NCBI GenBank assembly: GCA_965230625.1
Contig: CBDDLL010000001.1
Location: forward strand, 3,658,001-3,722,000
Direction: 5' to 3'
DNA from: Saccharicrinis sp965230625
GTDB taxonomy: Bacteria; Bacteroidota; Bacteroidia; Bacteroidales; Marinilabiliaceae
DNA: 64,000 nucleotides
Position 1 is the first letter of the stretch. Every line of letters starts with the position of its first letter. The notes beneath the pieces were generated by a model. It was not told the DNA's origin, made no database searches, and was given only the letters and a program-made list of their open reading frames with translations. Of this stretch, positions 37,901-46,297 are shown piece after piece. The position numbers and the translations under genes are program-made.

Positions 37901-39021
37901 GAGTTGATTTGAATTTAAAGTGTTTAACAGAAGGGGGTAGAAGTGTAGAAATAGATGTTGTTGATGATGGAGAGGGTATTTCGCCTGAAGATCAAAAGAA
38001 GATATTTGGTAGATTTTTTCAGGCTAAAAGTACGTTACAAGAAAATACAGGTACAGGAATAGGGTTGTCTTTAGTTAAATCCTTAGTAGAGGTTCATAGA
38101 GGTAAAGTTTGGTTTAAAAGTATCAAAGGACAAGGAAGTGTCTTTTCTTTTTCTATACCAATTGATAAAGAGGATTATAAGAGTGAGGAGATATTTGATA
38201 TTGCAGAAAGTGTTAATGACAATAAGGCTTTAACAAACAATTCAACTTTAAACTCTCAATCAAAGTTGGAGACGAGAGAAAAGTTATTGGTTATAGAAGA
38301 TAATGAAGAGTTAAGGTCTTTTATTAAAGATTACTTATCTCAATCATATGAAGTACATGAAGCTGAAAATGGTAAAGAAGGCCTGGAGAAGTGTCTATTA
38401 GTTAAACCAATGGTTTGTGTAGTAGATATTATGATGCCTGTAATGGATGGGTTGGATTTTTGTTCTCAATTAAAAAACAACGAAGAAATTAGTCATATAC
38501 CCGTCTTATTACTAACAGCATTAGCCGAAGATGAGAATAAAATAAAAGGTTATAAAGCTGGAGCAGACGGTTACTTGGAAAAACCTTTTGCTCCGGAAGT
38601 ATTAAAAGCAAGAATTGATTCAATAATTACAAACAGAAAAGAGTTAAAAAAACGTTTTTCATCAGATACAGGTAATGATATTATATATGTAACGCATTCT
38701 CCTGCAGACGAAACATTTATGACAAAGTTAAAAGATTTGGTGGAGGAGAATATGGCAGAACCAGATTATTCGGTAAAGGAAATGTGTAACCATATGAATA
38801 TGAGTACATCAAAACTTTATCGTAAAATAAAGGAAATTACAGATTTGTCTCCTAATGAATTTTTAAGGGCAATGCGACTCAAAAAAGCATCAGAATTATT
38901 AAAGACACAAAGCTATAATGTTTCGGAAGTAGCTGCAATGGTTGGTTTTAATGATCCTCTATATTTTAGTAGATGTTTCAAAAAGCAATTTGATGTTTCT
39001 CCTAGTCAATTTGGGAAATAG
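34993..39021 (+). CDS. Hybrid two-component system regulator (HTCS), second of two
   Basis: A 1342-residue regulator with the same plan as the one at 22128. A signal peptide ends VWAA; propeller blades of the 'LWIGTFGGLNSFDG' type fill about 25-665; then a Y_Y_Y domain, transmembrane helix (about 785-805), HisKA with histidine near residue 843 in FTNISHELRTPLTLI, HATPase_c (YNLLSNALKFT, GTGIGLSLV), receiver with aspartate in VVDIMMPVMDG (near 1143), and an AraC HTH (about 1253-1342, ending SPSQFGK). It closes the GH16/PI-PLC/GH115/phosphatase segment. Two HTCS genes for one short cluster suggest two ligands or two regulated units. The 275-bp spacer upstream has no clear promoter. Confidence 0.96.
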   Translation: MYKIALIILWLGPSMVWAAEENTIQFNHYTENDGLSHNSVRHILQDDNGLLWIGTFGGLNSFDGYNFTQYLSSSSNSNKINNDDITALKFHKPTLTIWIGTRNGLSSYKLDTHVFTTYLPQKNDITSIPEGEVRSICIDRFNQVWVGTKNKGVAIFNTETKDFKQLYVKDLSYVKVIKEDTKGNIWLGSYGDKGLIKIGLNNRGNISTIKEYNLKSVVNEEVNPYINFIYEDEIEGLVIGTREGLYKYNYNNDIFNSINLSKDYITNLGTHFNSIAKSDEGKYWLGTLGGIISCDRLSDISKGNFLWCYSDISDNLSLSDNLVSALFFDKTGALWIGTEDGLDKYDPYDNQFTTLKGISSLIKNKAPRISGFAKTNDGKLIVATHNNGLFLKESNGFRVWYNDHTDIASIYTINGNIFYCGLWSGKVIKLNYLTEKVKEIDLGFKDVAVKAFCNMGKNELLIGSFGQGAKKINKKKSLVGSSIDSLNNNIEINKIITNSHGKIWIATETGVKFFNPETNEIITYRSQNKDSIGLSHDNVSDIFIDRKGKVWAATRVGLNFFDPLIGDFVQDKTNKVLTDNWITNIVEDDEGYLWLNLNNNQIAKYNSSNDEVRVYHVNTGHTLDVFSMSDFFYSKKEGNLYLGGKEGVIVFSPKNLKDNSKSLKPFITKFRVQNRDVEVGQNVNGQVLLKQDINLQDKVELSFANRNFAFSFSTPSYVREKGNKFMYRLDGFEDNWNFVDYNGRNVQYTNLKSGDYTFKLKACNSHGYWSEEANFQIKIDPPIWLTVYAFVIYTIFILLVIMVIRKVVKRQLTLQHELTLEKVKRDKDEKLNRDKLRFFTNISHELRTPLTLILGPVKQLIETERDTKTLASYQLIFKNASRLLNLVNQLLDFRKAQEGNLKLKVTETDIIQHTLNTFTSFKTMALEKGVSFNFNTPDERLTGWVDRDKYDKILYNLLSNALKFTQRAGGVDLNLKCLTEGGRSVEIDVVDDGEGISPEDQKKIFGRFFQAKSTLQENTGTGIGLSLVKSLVEVHRGKVWFKSIKGQGSVFSFSIPIDKEDYKSEEIFDIAESVNDNKALTNNSTLNSQSKLETREKLLVIEDNEELRSFIKDYLSQSYEVHEAENGKEGLEKCLLVKPMVCVVDIMMPVMDGLDFCSQLKNNEEISHIPVLLLTALAEDENKIKGYKAGADGYLEKPFAPEVLKARIDSIITNRKELKKRFSSDTGNDIIYVTHSPADETFMTKLKDLVEENMAEPDYSVKEMCNHMNMSTSKLYRKIKEITDLSPNEFLRAMRLKKASELLKTQSYNVSEVAAMVGFNDPLYFSRCFKKQFDVSPSQFGK

Positions 39022-39086
39022 TTTTTTAGAACATTGATATAATTCTACACTTATATGAGATATGATATTTATCTTGTAAAAAAAGT

Positions 39087-39281
39087 TTAAGTGATTGTGA
39101 TTTTTATATTACCTTTGAGTTTTGGAATGAGTAATGTATTAAGAAAATCCAGAGCTATTTTTAAATCACAAACAACTTCTTGTTTATCAGGTGATTTTAT
39201 AAGGTACTTTTCTTTTATTTCATTTATTTCGATTAGTTGGCTGACAAATTTTTGTCGGTCTTTTTTTTGCTCAATTTTCAA
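39087..39281 (-). CDS. Small hypothetical protein, 64 residues
   Basis: A minus-strand frame convergent with the hybrid regulator and divergent from pyrB. The product is lysine/glutamate-rich with a regular pattern (QKFVSQLIEINEIKEKYLI, VVCDLKIALDFLNTLLI), as expected for a folded helical protein, while the overlapping plus-strand frame is hydrophobic and cysteine-rich like a shadow frame. No family is recognised. Spacing of about 65 bp to the regulator's stop and 94 bp to pyrB fits a real gene, but there is no homology evidence. Confidence 0.4.
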   Translation of the reverse strand: MKIEQKKDRQKFVSQLIEINEIKEKYLIKSPDKQEVVCDLKIALDFLNTLLIPKLKGNIKITIT

Positions 39282-39374
39282 GAACGTAGTCTGTTATAAT
39301 TTTTATGTAATTGGAGATTTTAGTTTAAAACTCAAGTAAGTATTTGGCTTGCTATCAGATGTTAAATTAGATAT

Positions 39375-40283
39375 ATGAAGAATAGAAGTTTAGTTTCCAT
39401 TAACGATTTTACTAAAGATGAAATAATAAAAATCGTTGAGTTGGCAGCTGAGTTTGAAGCCAACCCAAATCAGGATTTATTAAAAAACAAGGTTGTTGCA
39501 AGTTTGTTTTTTGAACCATCAACTAGAACAAGACTAAGTTTTGAAACAGCAATTAACCGTTTAGGAGGAAGGGTAATTGGTTTTACAGATGCTTCTAGTT
39601 CGTCAACAACAAAAGGAGAATCGCTAAAAGATACAATTAAAATGGTTAGTAATTATGCCGACTTAATTGTAATGAGACATCCTTTAGAGGGAAGTGCACG
39701 TTATGCTTCTGAGTTATCGGATGTACCAATTGTAAATGCAGGAGATGGAGCTAATCAGCATCCAACTCAAACTTTACTAGATTTATATTCTATAATAAAA
39801 ACACAGGGTACATTAGAAAACCTAAATATTTTTATGGTAGGGGATTTAAAATATGGACGTACAGTACATTCCCTATTGCAAGCTATGTCGCATTTTAATC
39901 CGGTGTTTAATTTTATTGCACCAGATGAGTTAAAAATGCCAGATGAATATAAAATATGGCTTGATTCAAAAGGTATTAAATATTATGAACATGTAGAATT
40001 TACAGATATTTTAGCAAAAGCGGATATTTTGTATATGACACGAGTTCAACGTGAGAGATTCGTTGATCCTATTGAATACGAAAAGGTAAAGAATGTATAT
40101 ATTCTAAAAAATGCGATGTTAGATAAAACAAAAGATAATTTGCGCATTCTACATCCACTTCCTAGAGTGAATGAAATAAATACAGATGTTGATTCAAATC
40201 CCAAAGCATATTATTTTGAGCAGGCAGAAAATGGAGTATATGCTCGAATGGCTATTATGGCAACAATATTAGGATTAGTTTAA
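39375..40283 (+). CDS. pyrB: Aspartate carbamoyltransferase, catalytic subunit
   Basis: A 302-residue transcarbamylase that joins carbamoyl phosphate and aspartate in pyrimidine synthesis. The carbamoyl-phosphate site is FFEPSTRTRLSFE, the 80s loop appears as SSTTKGESLKDT, HPTQTLLDLYSI gives the second binding block, and HPLPRVNEI near the C-terminus closes the active site. The length is normal. pyrI follows 18 bp on, so the enzyme is the regulated dodecamer type (catalytic trimers plus regulatory dimers). No attenuator or leader peptide is visible ahead of it, unlike the enterobacterial pyrBI. Confidence 0.97.
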   Translation: MKNRSLVSINDFTKDEIIKIVELAAEFEANPNQDLLKNKVVASLFFEPSTRTRLSFETAINRLGGRVIGFTDASSSSTTKGESLKDTIKMVSNYADLIVMRHPLEGSARYASELSDVPIVNAGDGANQHPTQTLLDLYSIIKTQGTLENLNIFMVGDLKYGRTVHSLLQAMSHFNPVFNFIAPDELKMPDEYKIWLDSKGIKYYEHVEFTDILAKADILYMTRVQRERFVDPIEYEKVKNVYILKNAMLDKTKDNLRILHPLPRVNEINTDVDSNPKAYYFEQAENGVYARMAIMATILGLV

Positions 40284-40301
40284 GCTTCAAGAGAAAGAAT
40301 T

Positions 40302-40760
40302 ATGACTAAAAAGAAGGAATTAAGTGTAAGTGCCATCCAAGAAGGTACCGTAATTGATCATATTCCAGCAGATTGCTTGTTTAAGGTTATCAGTATTTTA
40401 GGTCTTGACCATTGTAAAAACCTTATAACATTTGGAACAAATTTAGGTAGCCAGAGATATGGAAAAAAGGCCATAATAAAAGTAGCAGATAAATTTTTTG
40501 AGAACGAAGATCTTAACCGAATAGCTTTAGTTGCACCAGAGGCTAGATTAAATATAATTAGAGATTATGAAGTTGTTGAAAAAAAGCTAGTTACAATTCC
40601 GAATGAAATTATTGGTATTGCAAAATGTTTTAATCCAAAGTGTATAACCAATAATGAAGATGTTACTACTAAATTTACTTTGGTAGAATCTGATCATCTA
40701 GCTCTTAAATGTCATTATTGCGAAAAAATAACCACTGAGGATCATCTGGAAATATTATAA
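40302..40760 (+). CDS. pyrI: Aspartate carbamoyltransferase, regulatory subunit
   Basis: A 152-residue regulatory chain. The N-terminal allosteric domain (about 1-100) binds nucleotides, beginning with VSAIQEGTVIDHIPAD. The C-terminal zinc domain shows all four cysteine ligands: C109 and C114 (KCFNPKC), then C137 and C140 (KCHYC). It links catalytic trimers of PyrB and passes on ATP activation and CTP/UTP inhibition. It overlaps neither neighbour and lies three bases before the flavin reductase gene. Confidence 0.97.
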   Translation: MTKKKELSVSAIQEGTVIDHIPADCLFKVISILGLDHCKNLITFGTNLGSQRYGKKAIIKVADKFFENEDLNRIALVAPEARLNIIRDYEVVEKKLVTIPNEIIGIAKCFNPKCITNNEDVTTKFTLVESDHLALKCHYCEKITTEDHLEIL

Positions 40761-40763
40761 TAT

Positions 40764-41366
40764 ATGTCAAAAATTGATTGGAAACCTGGTAATATGGTAT
40801 ATCCATTACCAGCTGTTTTGGTAACAGTAGGTAATTCTCCCGAAAATTATAATATCATAACAATAGCCTGGACAGGTACAATATGTTCAGATCCACCTAT
40901 GTGTTACATTTCAGTTCGAAAAGGAAGACATTCGTACCCTATTTTAAAAGAACTAGGTGAATTTGTAATAAATTTAACAACCAAAGATTTAGCTTATGCT
41001 ACTGATTGGTGCGGTGTTCGTTCTGGTAGACAGTATGATAAGTTTAAAGAAATGCATTTAACTCCTGGAAAAGCAAGTATTGTAAGCGCTCCTATAATTG
41101 AGGAATCACCTGTAAATATCGAATGCAAGGTTAAAGAAGTTTTAGAGTTAGGAACACACGATATGTTTATAGCTGAGGTAGTTAATGTAAAAGCCGACGA
41201 TAAATATATCGATCAGGAATCGGGAGCATTTTCGTTATTTAAAGCCAAACCAATATGTTATTCTCACGGAAATTATTACGAAGTAGGAAAACGTATAGGG
41301 AAATTTGGATATGCTGTTGAAAAGAAGAAAAGGAAGAAACCAATAAGAAACGCAAAAAAAGAGTAA
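40764..41366 (+). CDS. Flavin reductase-like FMN-binding protein
   Basis: A 200-residue protein of the flavin reductase-like family (DIM6/NTAB type split barrel). WKPGNMVYPLPAVLVTVG opens the FMN-binding fold; NIITIAWTGTICSDPPMCYISVRKGRHSY is the typical block around the isoalloxazine ring, followed by FVINLTTKDL. A very basic tail (KKKRKKPIRNAKKE) extends beyond the core. Such proteins bind FMN and often act as flavin reductases or unspecific oxidoreductases. The three-base gap after pyrI implies translational coupling, but a link with pyrimidine synthesis is not established. Confidence 0.85.
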   Translation: MSKIDWKPGNMVYPLPAVLVTVGNSPENYNIITIAWTGTICSDPPMCYISVRKGRHSYPILKELGEFVINLTTKDLAYATDWCGVRSGRQYDKFKEMHLTPGKASIVSAPIIEESPVNIECKVKEVLELGTHDMFIAEVVNVKADDKYIDQESGAFSLFKAKPICYSHGNYYEVGKRIGKFGYAVEKKKRKKPIRNAKKE

Positions 41367-41416
41367 ATTTTATCTCTATTTAATATAGAAAACGAATACT
41401 CTCTAAAATGAAAGAA

Positions 41417-41424
41417 TATCTTTG
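41417..41424 (+). promoter_or_regulatory. -7 box for the PhnA-like gene
   Basis: TATCTTTG is a perfect TAnnTTTG box located 21 bp before the ATG at 41446. No -33 TTTG is seen at the usual spacing. Confidence 0.6.
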
Positions 41425-41445
41425 CAGCTTGAGTAAAATAAGAAC

Positions 41446-42030
41446 ATGAATATAGAAAAAGATTTAGCTGCCCGAAGTGGTAGTGTGTGTGAATTATGCG
41501 GAGCTTCCAATGAACTTTCGGTATACGAGGTTCCATTTTCTCCATCAAATACTATAGAACATTGTATTTACATATGCACTACTTGTAAACAACAAATAGA
41601 AGATGAGAGTAAGATAGACTCAAATCATTGGCGATGTTTAAATGACAGTATGTGGAGTACTATTCCTGCTGTACAAGTAATGGCTTGGAGAATGTTAAAT
41701 AGAATGCGTTCAGAGGGGTGGCCACAAGATTTGTTGGATATGATGTATTTGGATGAAGAAATTCAGGTATGGGCACAAGCTTCAGGAGATGGCAAAGATG
41801 AAGATGATGAGGTTAAACATGTAGATAGTAATGGAGTTAGATTGCTAGCTGGTGATACTGTTGTTTTAGTTAAGGATCTTAATGTAAAAGGTGCAGGGTT
41901 TACGGCTAAAAGGGGGACTGCCGTTAGAGGTATTGGTTTAGTTCATGATAACCCTGAGCAAATTGAAGGTAGGGTTAATGGACAACAAATTGTTATTCTC
42001 ACCCAATACGTTAAAAAACAAACAAACTAA
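41446..42030 (+). CDS. PhnA/YjdM-like zinc-ribbon protein
   Basis: A 194-residue protein. The N-terminal zinc ribbon has C15-x2-C18 and C44-x2-C47. The middle part (about 55-105, HWRCLNDSMWSTIPAVQVMAWRMLNRM) is found in the longer Bacteroidota members. The C-terminal 75 residues (VDSNGVRLLAGDTVVLVKDLNVKGAGFTAKRGT ... IEGRVNGQQIVILTQYVKK) are the PhnA SH3-like domain. Despite the name, PhnA/YjdM proteins are not proven phosphonate enzymes; the role is unclear. It has its own promoter-like box and a terminator, so it is a single-gene unit. Confidence 0.9.
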   Translation: MNIEKDLAARSGSVCELCGASNELSVYEVPFSPSNTIEHCIYICTTCKQQIEDESKIDSNHWRCLNDSMWSTIPAVQVMAWRMLNRMRSEGWPQDLLDMMYLDEEIQVWAQASGDGKDEDDEVKHVDSNGVRLLAGDTVVLVKDLNVKGAGFTAKRGTAVRGIGLVHDNPEQIEGRVNGQQIVILTQYVKKQTN

Positions 42031-42051
42031 ATTATTTTCATAAAAGTTGTT

Positions 42052-42088
42052 AAAAGTCATCAAGTAAGCAATAAAAGATGACTTTTTA
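42052..42088 (+). terminator. Terminator after the PhnA-like gene
   Basis: AAAAGTCATC (42052-42061) and GATGACTTTT (42077-42086) pair perfectly over 10 bp and run into TTATA. Confidence 0.8.
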
Positions 42089-42118
42089 TAAAACAAAAAA
42101 ATAACGTCTTTCGTACTA

Positions 42119-43450
42119 ATGTCAAAAAGATTATTTGGAGAGATGAGTAGAGAGAAAGAGGGGAATTCTATTAGTAAAGATTTTAAATTTTATGTAAAAA
42201 AACTAATAATATTTGGAAAATATAAAAGATCATTACAAGATTTAGTTTTAATATACACTTTCTTTTCAGCAATTTGTTTAGCTTTTTTTTCAATCATTAT
42301 AAGTTGCGTATTAGGTTTGGGAGTAAATTTTATAATTTATAATCTCATTGCCATATTCTTTTTTAAGCTTTTATACATTTTATCTAATACTGTTAAAGAC
42401 TTAAAAGTATTAAGAATAGTTTTTATTAGTTCTGCTATTATTTTTACAGGTATTTTATGGTTTTTAACAGAAGGAAGCTCAGGTCCGAGTATTTTATTAA
42501 TTGCAGCTTTATTAACCCTTCTTGTTTTTATTAGTGTAGGTAAAGAGTTTGTTATATTATTAATTGTAACTGTTTTATCTACTGTTACATTTTATTTAGT
42601 TGAGTTTTATAATCCTCATTGGGTCTTAAAATATGCAAATTATGATCAAAAAATGATTGATACCATATCTTTCTTTTTGGTATTATTTTCATTATTAGTT
42701 CCTATTTTAATATATGCAAGAAATGTAATGTATAAAGAGCATAATGATGCTTTAGAGTTAGCTGAAAAAAGTGCTAATACGCTTGCTACCATGAGTCACG
42801 AAATTCGAACCCCAATGAATGCAATAATTGGTTTTTCCGAATTACTATCAGATCCTAATGCTAAAAAGGAAGAATGTACAGATTATATTAAAATTATTAA
42901 TCAGAACTCTCGTGCCTTGATGAATTTGTTAAATAACATCATCAATCTATCTAAAGTGGATTCGGGAACTGTAAGAGTTTATTATTCGAAGTGCAAGGTT
43001 AACCGATTTCTAAAGTATATTTCAGAAACTTTGAGCACTCTATTACAAACATCAGAAATAGAAATTAAAACAGAATACCTAAATTCAGATGAAACAGAAA
43101 TAGTGGTTGATGAAAATCTTTTGTTTCAAATACTTATTAATTTAGGTTATAATGCAATAAAGTTTACTTCTAAGGGATATATAAGTATAAAAGCTTTGAT
43201 CAGTCTTAGTAATATTGTTTTTGAAATTAAAGATACTGGAGTTGGGATACCTATTTCTGAACAAGATGGTATTTTTGAAAAATATCATCAAGCCAATAAT
43301 AATATAAATTTAGCCTCGGCTACAGGAGTTGGGTTAGGTTTATCTATATGTAAAAGTTTAACGCACATTTTAAAAGGAAATATTTGGTTTAAGTCTATTG
43401 AAAATCAAGGAACTACTTTCTTTGTTGAACTTCCTTTGTCTGGAGAATAA
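42119..43450 (+). CDS. Membrane-bound sensor histidine kinase
   Basis: A 443-residue kinase. Residues about 40-205 hold five or six transmembrane helices with little between them, so the signal is probably sensed within or near the membrane. HisKA follows directly, with the phospho-acceptor histidine near residue 228 in TMSHEIRTPMNAIIGFSELL, then HATPase_c with QILINLGYNAIKFT, DTGVGIP and GVGLGLSIC. It has no receiver or output domain, so it must pass phosphate to a separate protein; the stand-alone receiver at 53680-54081 is one candidate in the window, without direct evidence. The gene lies alone between two terminators. Confidence 0.92.
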   Translation: MSKRLFGEMSREKEGNSISKDFKFYVKKLIIFGKYKRSLQDLVLIYTFFSAICLAFFSIIISCVLGLGVNFIIYNLIAIFFFKLLYILSNTVKDLKVLRIVFISSAIIFTGILWFLTEGSSGPSILLIAALLTLLVFISVGKEFVILLIVTVLSTVTFYLVEFYNPHWVLKYANYDQKMIDTISFFLVLFSLLVPILIYARNVMYKEHNDALELAEKSANTLATMSHEIRTPMNAIIGFSELLSDPNAKKEECTDYIKIINQNSRALMNLLNNIINLSKVDSGTVRVYYSKCKVNRFLKYISETLSTLLQTSEIEIKTEYLNSDETEIVVDENLLFQILINLGYNAIKFTSKGYISIKALISLSNIVFEIKDTGVGIPISEQDGIFEKYHQANNNINLASATGVGLGLSICKSLTHILKGNIWFKSIENQGTTFFVELPLSGE

Positions 43451-43674
43451 ATATTGTTAGTGATACTCAGTATTTAATCTTTTCTAATCGTTTAATTTTC
43501 ATCTCAGAGCTCGCCTTCATTCTACTCTCAATGAAATTTGTAATACTAATTTTATTATGAATATGTAATAAGCTTTACTTTTTATAAGTATATTTTTTAC
43601 TTTTCAAAAACTTAATCTTTAAGCCCGGATTATGTATTATCTATTGCATATTGTAGGATATAAAAAAAGAGATA

Positions 43675-43711
43675 AAATAAAAAAGCAGAAGTGAAAAATA
43701 TCACTTCTGCT
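43675..43711 (-). terminator. Terminator of the TonB-dependent receptor operon
   Basis: On the minus strand AGCAGAAGTGA and TCACTTCTGCT form a perfect 11-bp stem (43684-43694 with 43701-43711) followed by TTTTTTATTTT. It lies 33 bp past the receptor's stop codon. Confidence 0.93.
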
Positions 43712-43743
43712 AATAACTTATAGTATCCGAAAATGGCTGTTTT

Positions 43744-46161
43744 CTATAATAAATTTCCAATTCTTATGCCAAAGTAAATGCTTCTTGGAATAATTGGGCC
43801 ATAAACATATCCAGCATCTCTGTAAATTCCTGTATCTAGATCATCTTGATATGAGTTAAATATGTTTTTCATTCCTGCACTAATACCTAAGTCAAATCCT
43901 TTTTTAAGCCTGAAGAAGTATTCTCCTTTTATTCCTACATCAAAAAAGTCTTTAGAATCTTTAAATTTTCCCTCTTTAATTACCTCATTATTATCAAGTA
44001 TAGTTTCAGCACCTTCTCCGTAATACTCTAATTTCATTGTTCCGGTATATGTTCCGTTTAATGATAATGTAAAGTTTTTGAAAGGATCAGTGTTAAAAGT
44101 AAAATATCCATAATTATTGGGCGTTCTTAAAAATGTTTTGGTAAAGTTCCCAACCCCATATTCTTGTTCTTCATCATATTCACTTGTTTGGGTTGTAAAT
44201 CCTAAATCAATATCCCAATTTGCAGAAGGATAATATTTAGCTTCTAAGTTAATTCCTTTAACTTCTGCTTTACCTGCATTGATTCTAGTATTATAAATTA
44301 TACCATTCTCCTCTGGGCTTGGTTCATATGCAAATGCATCGGTGATTTTTGTGTAAAAACCTTCAGCCAGAAATTCAAAGTCAGCAGATCCTATTTTAGT
44401 TTGATAATTTAACGATCCCATAAAGCTTTGACTGGATTCTTGTTTTAGATCTTTACCGTTCCTATGAACAACTTTATCCAATCCTCTAATTTCTATGTGC
44501 AAATCTTCATCAAAGACTTGGGGTGCACGGTATCCTGTTGAATAGCTTCCTCTAACTTGCAATTGTTTTGTAGGTTTATAAAGAACATTTAAACGAGGAC
44601 TAATAACAGTATTAGATAGTTCATCATTAAGATGATCATCCTTAATGTTATAATTATCTACTCTTACTCCTGCCGATAAAGTAACTTTTGACATAGCATA
44701 ATCATACTGCCCAAAGATTCCTAAAGTATTTACTGTTTGGTCTGATATTATATCATTTGGATGGTAACCTTCTTCATCAGTATATGCGAGTTTTTGGTCT
44801 TTTAATGTCTCTCCAATGTTCTCAATACCTGTTATGTAGCTATGACGTCCATTATTTCCTTTAAATTGAATCCCATAATTATAAGATAAATTTTCTGTAG
44901 AACCATAAGAACTTAAGTCTGGAGTTCCGTTTGCTAATTGAACAGGATCGTTCATAGGACTCGTGAAAATATAGTCTTCATCATAGCCTCTGCCACCATA
45001 AAAAGTGAATCTATCTATATGCTGAGCAGAAGCGTATACTGAGAATTGATTGCTGTTGGCTCCAACAAATCGAGTAAAATTAATTGCTCCTGTATTGATG
45101 TTGTGTTCAATCGACTCAGCAATATTAGCTTCATGTTCAACAGCATCTAACATATCCCCACCTCTTCTTGCTTCTTCGATATGGAAGTAGTCTAAAGTCA
45201 ATTTATTACGATATCCCATACGGTGGCTAAGGCTTGCTCCAAATGTAGAATTGTTTAATTCTGCTAATTCGGTAAAAGTATCATTATTAGCATCATAACC
45301 TTCTCTCTTTCTATGTGTTGCATATAAAGCAAGTCCTGTATTCTTATCCTCAGAAACGATAGCGGTATTGATGTTAACATTTAAATCGTTCTTTGGATTT
45401 TCACTTAATCCAATAATTCCATTGTTAACGCTTGCTTCAAAAATGTTATTTAAAGGTTCTTTAGTAATTATATTTACAGTACCTCCAACAGCGTTACCTC
45501 CGTATAAAGCAGAACCACCTCCTTTAACTACTTCAATTTGCTGAATCATGTTAGCAGGAATAAGTTCCAAACCATATACACTTGCTAATCCACTAAAAAT
45601 AGGTCGACCATTTACTAAGATTTGAGAATATGAACCATCCATACCATTCATTCTAATAGCATTTGCACCACAGTTTTGGCAGTTGGTTTCCATTCTTAAA
45701 CCAGTTGTAAAGTTTAGTCCTTCACTTAAAGTAATAGCTTGAACTTTGTTTAATTCTTTAGGAGTCATAGTGTTTACGATCATCGAAGCGTCTATTCTCC
45801 TTTTTTGTGATTTATCGGCTGTAACTACCACTTGATCTAAACCTAAAACATCTTCATCTAAGCTAATATCAATATCCAGTGGTTTAGCTTGAGTAAAGTT
45901 TATTTTAACTTCTTTAGTTTTATGACCTACCGATTTTACAATCAAAGTGTGCTCACCTTCTGGTAATTCCTCAAAATAAAATTTTCCATCAAGATCCGAA
46001 GCAGATCCTATAGTTGTAGATTTTAGTTGAACAGTAGCAAAAGGAACAGGTTGTCCGTCTGAAGTAATTTCTCCTTGTAAAGGAGGATTTTTCTCATTTG
46101 CAAAAAGATTAAGGCTAATTAAAATAAATAGTAAGGTTATAATGTTTTTAATATGATACAT
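43744..46161 (-). CDS. TonB-dependent outer-membrane receptor
   Basis: An 805-residue outer-membrane transporter. Signal peptide (about 1-22), then a carboxypeptidase-regulatory-like domain (about 27-110), plug (about 120-245) with VKGGGSALYGGNAVGGTVNIITKEP, and a 22-strand-type barrel ending IYFGIRIGNLL. The plug contains NCQNCGANAIRMNG (about 160-173), a cysteine pair typical of one Bacteroidota receptor group annotated as ferrienterochelin/colicin-like. It is not a SusC protein and has no SusD partner. The gene upstream on the same strand encodes a small histidine-rich protein, which suggests metal or metal-complex uptake (inference). A strong terminator follows. Confidence 0.93.
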   Translation of the reverse strand: MYHIKNIITLLFILISLNLFANEKNPPLQGEITSDGQPVPFATVQLKSTTIGSASDLDGKFYFEELPEGEHTLIVKSVGHKTKEVKINFTQAKPLDIDISLDEDVLGLDQVVVTADKSQKRRIDASMIVNTMTPKELNKVQAITLSEGLNFTTGLRMETNCQNCGANAIRMNGMDGSYSQILVNGRPIFSGLASVYGLELIPANMIQQIEVVKGGGSALYGGNAVGGTVNIITKEPLNNIFEASVNNGIIGLSENPKNDLNVNINTAIVSEDKNTGLALYATHRKREGYDANNDTFTELAELNNSTFGASLSHRMGYRNKLTLDYFHIEEARRGGDMLDAVEHEANIAESIEHNINTGAINFTRFVGANSNQFSVYASAQHIDRFTFYGGRGYDEDYIFTSPMNDPVQLANGTPDLSSYGSTENLSYNYGIQFKGNNGRHSYITGIENIGETLKDQKLAYTDEEGYHPNDIISDQTVNTLGIFGQYDYAMSKVTLSAGVRVDNYNIKDDHLNDELSNTVISPRLNVLYKPTKQLQVRGSYSTGYRAPQVFDEDLHIEIRGLDKVVHRNGKDLKQESSQSFMGSLNYQTKIGSADFEFLAEGFYTKITDAFAYEPSPEENGIIYNTRINAGKAEVKGINLEAKYYPSANWDIDLGFTTQTSEYDEEQEYGVGNFTKTFLRTPNNYGYFTFNTDPFKNFTLSLNGTYTGTMKLEYYGEGAETILDNNEVIKEGKFKDSKDFFDVGIKGEYFFRLKKGFDLGISAGMKNIFNSYQDDLDTGIYRDAGYVYGPIIPRSIYFGIRIGNLL

Positions 46162-46297
46162 AATTCGTTATTGCTAGTATAATACATTAATGAATGAATA
46201 AGTAATTGCTAGTAACCTAAAAGATTATTGCATAACTTATCCCATACACGTCATTTAAAGACATGTGACTTTAATAAAAAAAATTATTTAAAATGTA

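Noticed and set aside
39091..39339. Plus-strand frame of 82 codons before pyrB
   Set aside because: Cysteine-, serine- and phenylalanine-rich translation typical of the antisense of a lysine/glutamate-rich frame; the opposite frame at 39087-39281 looks more protein-like.
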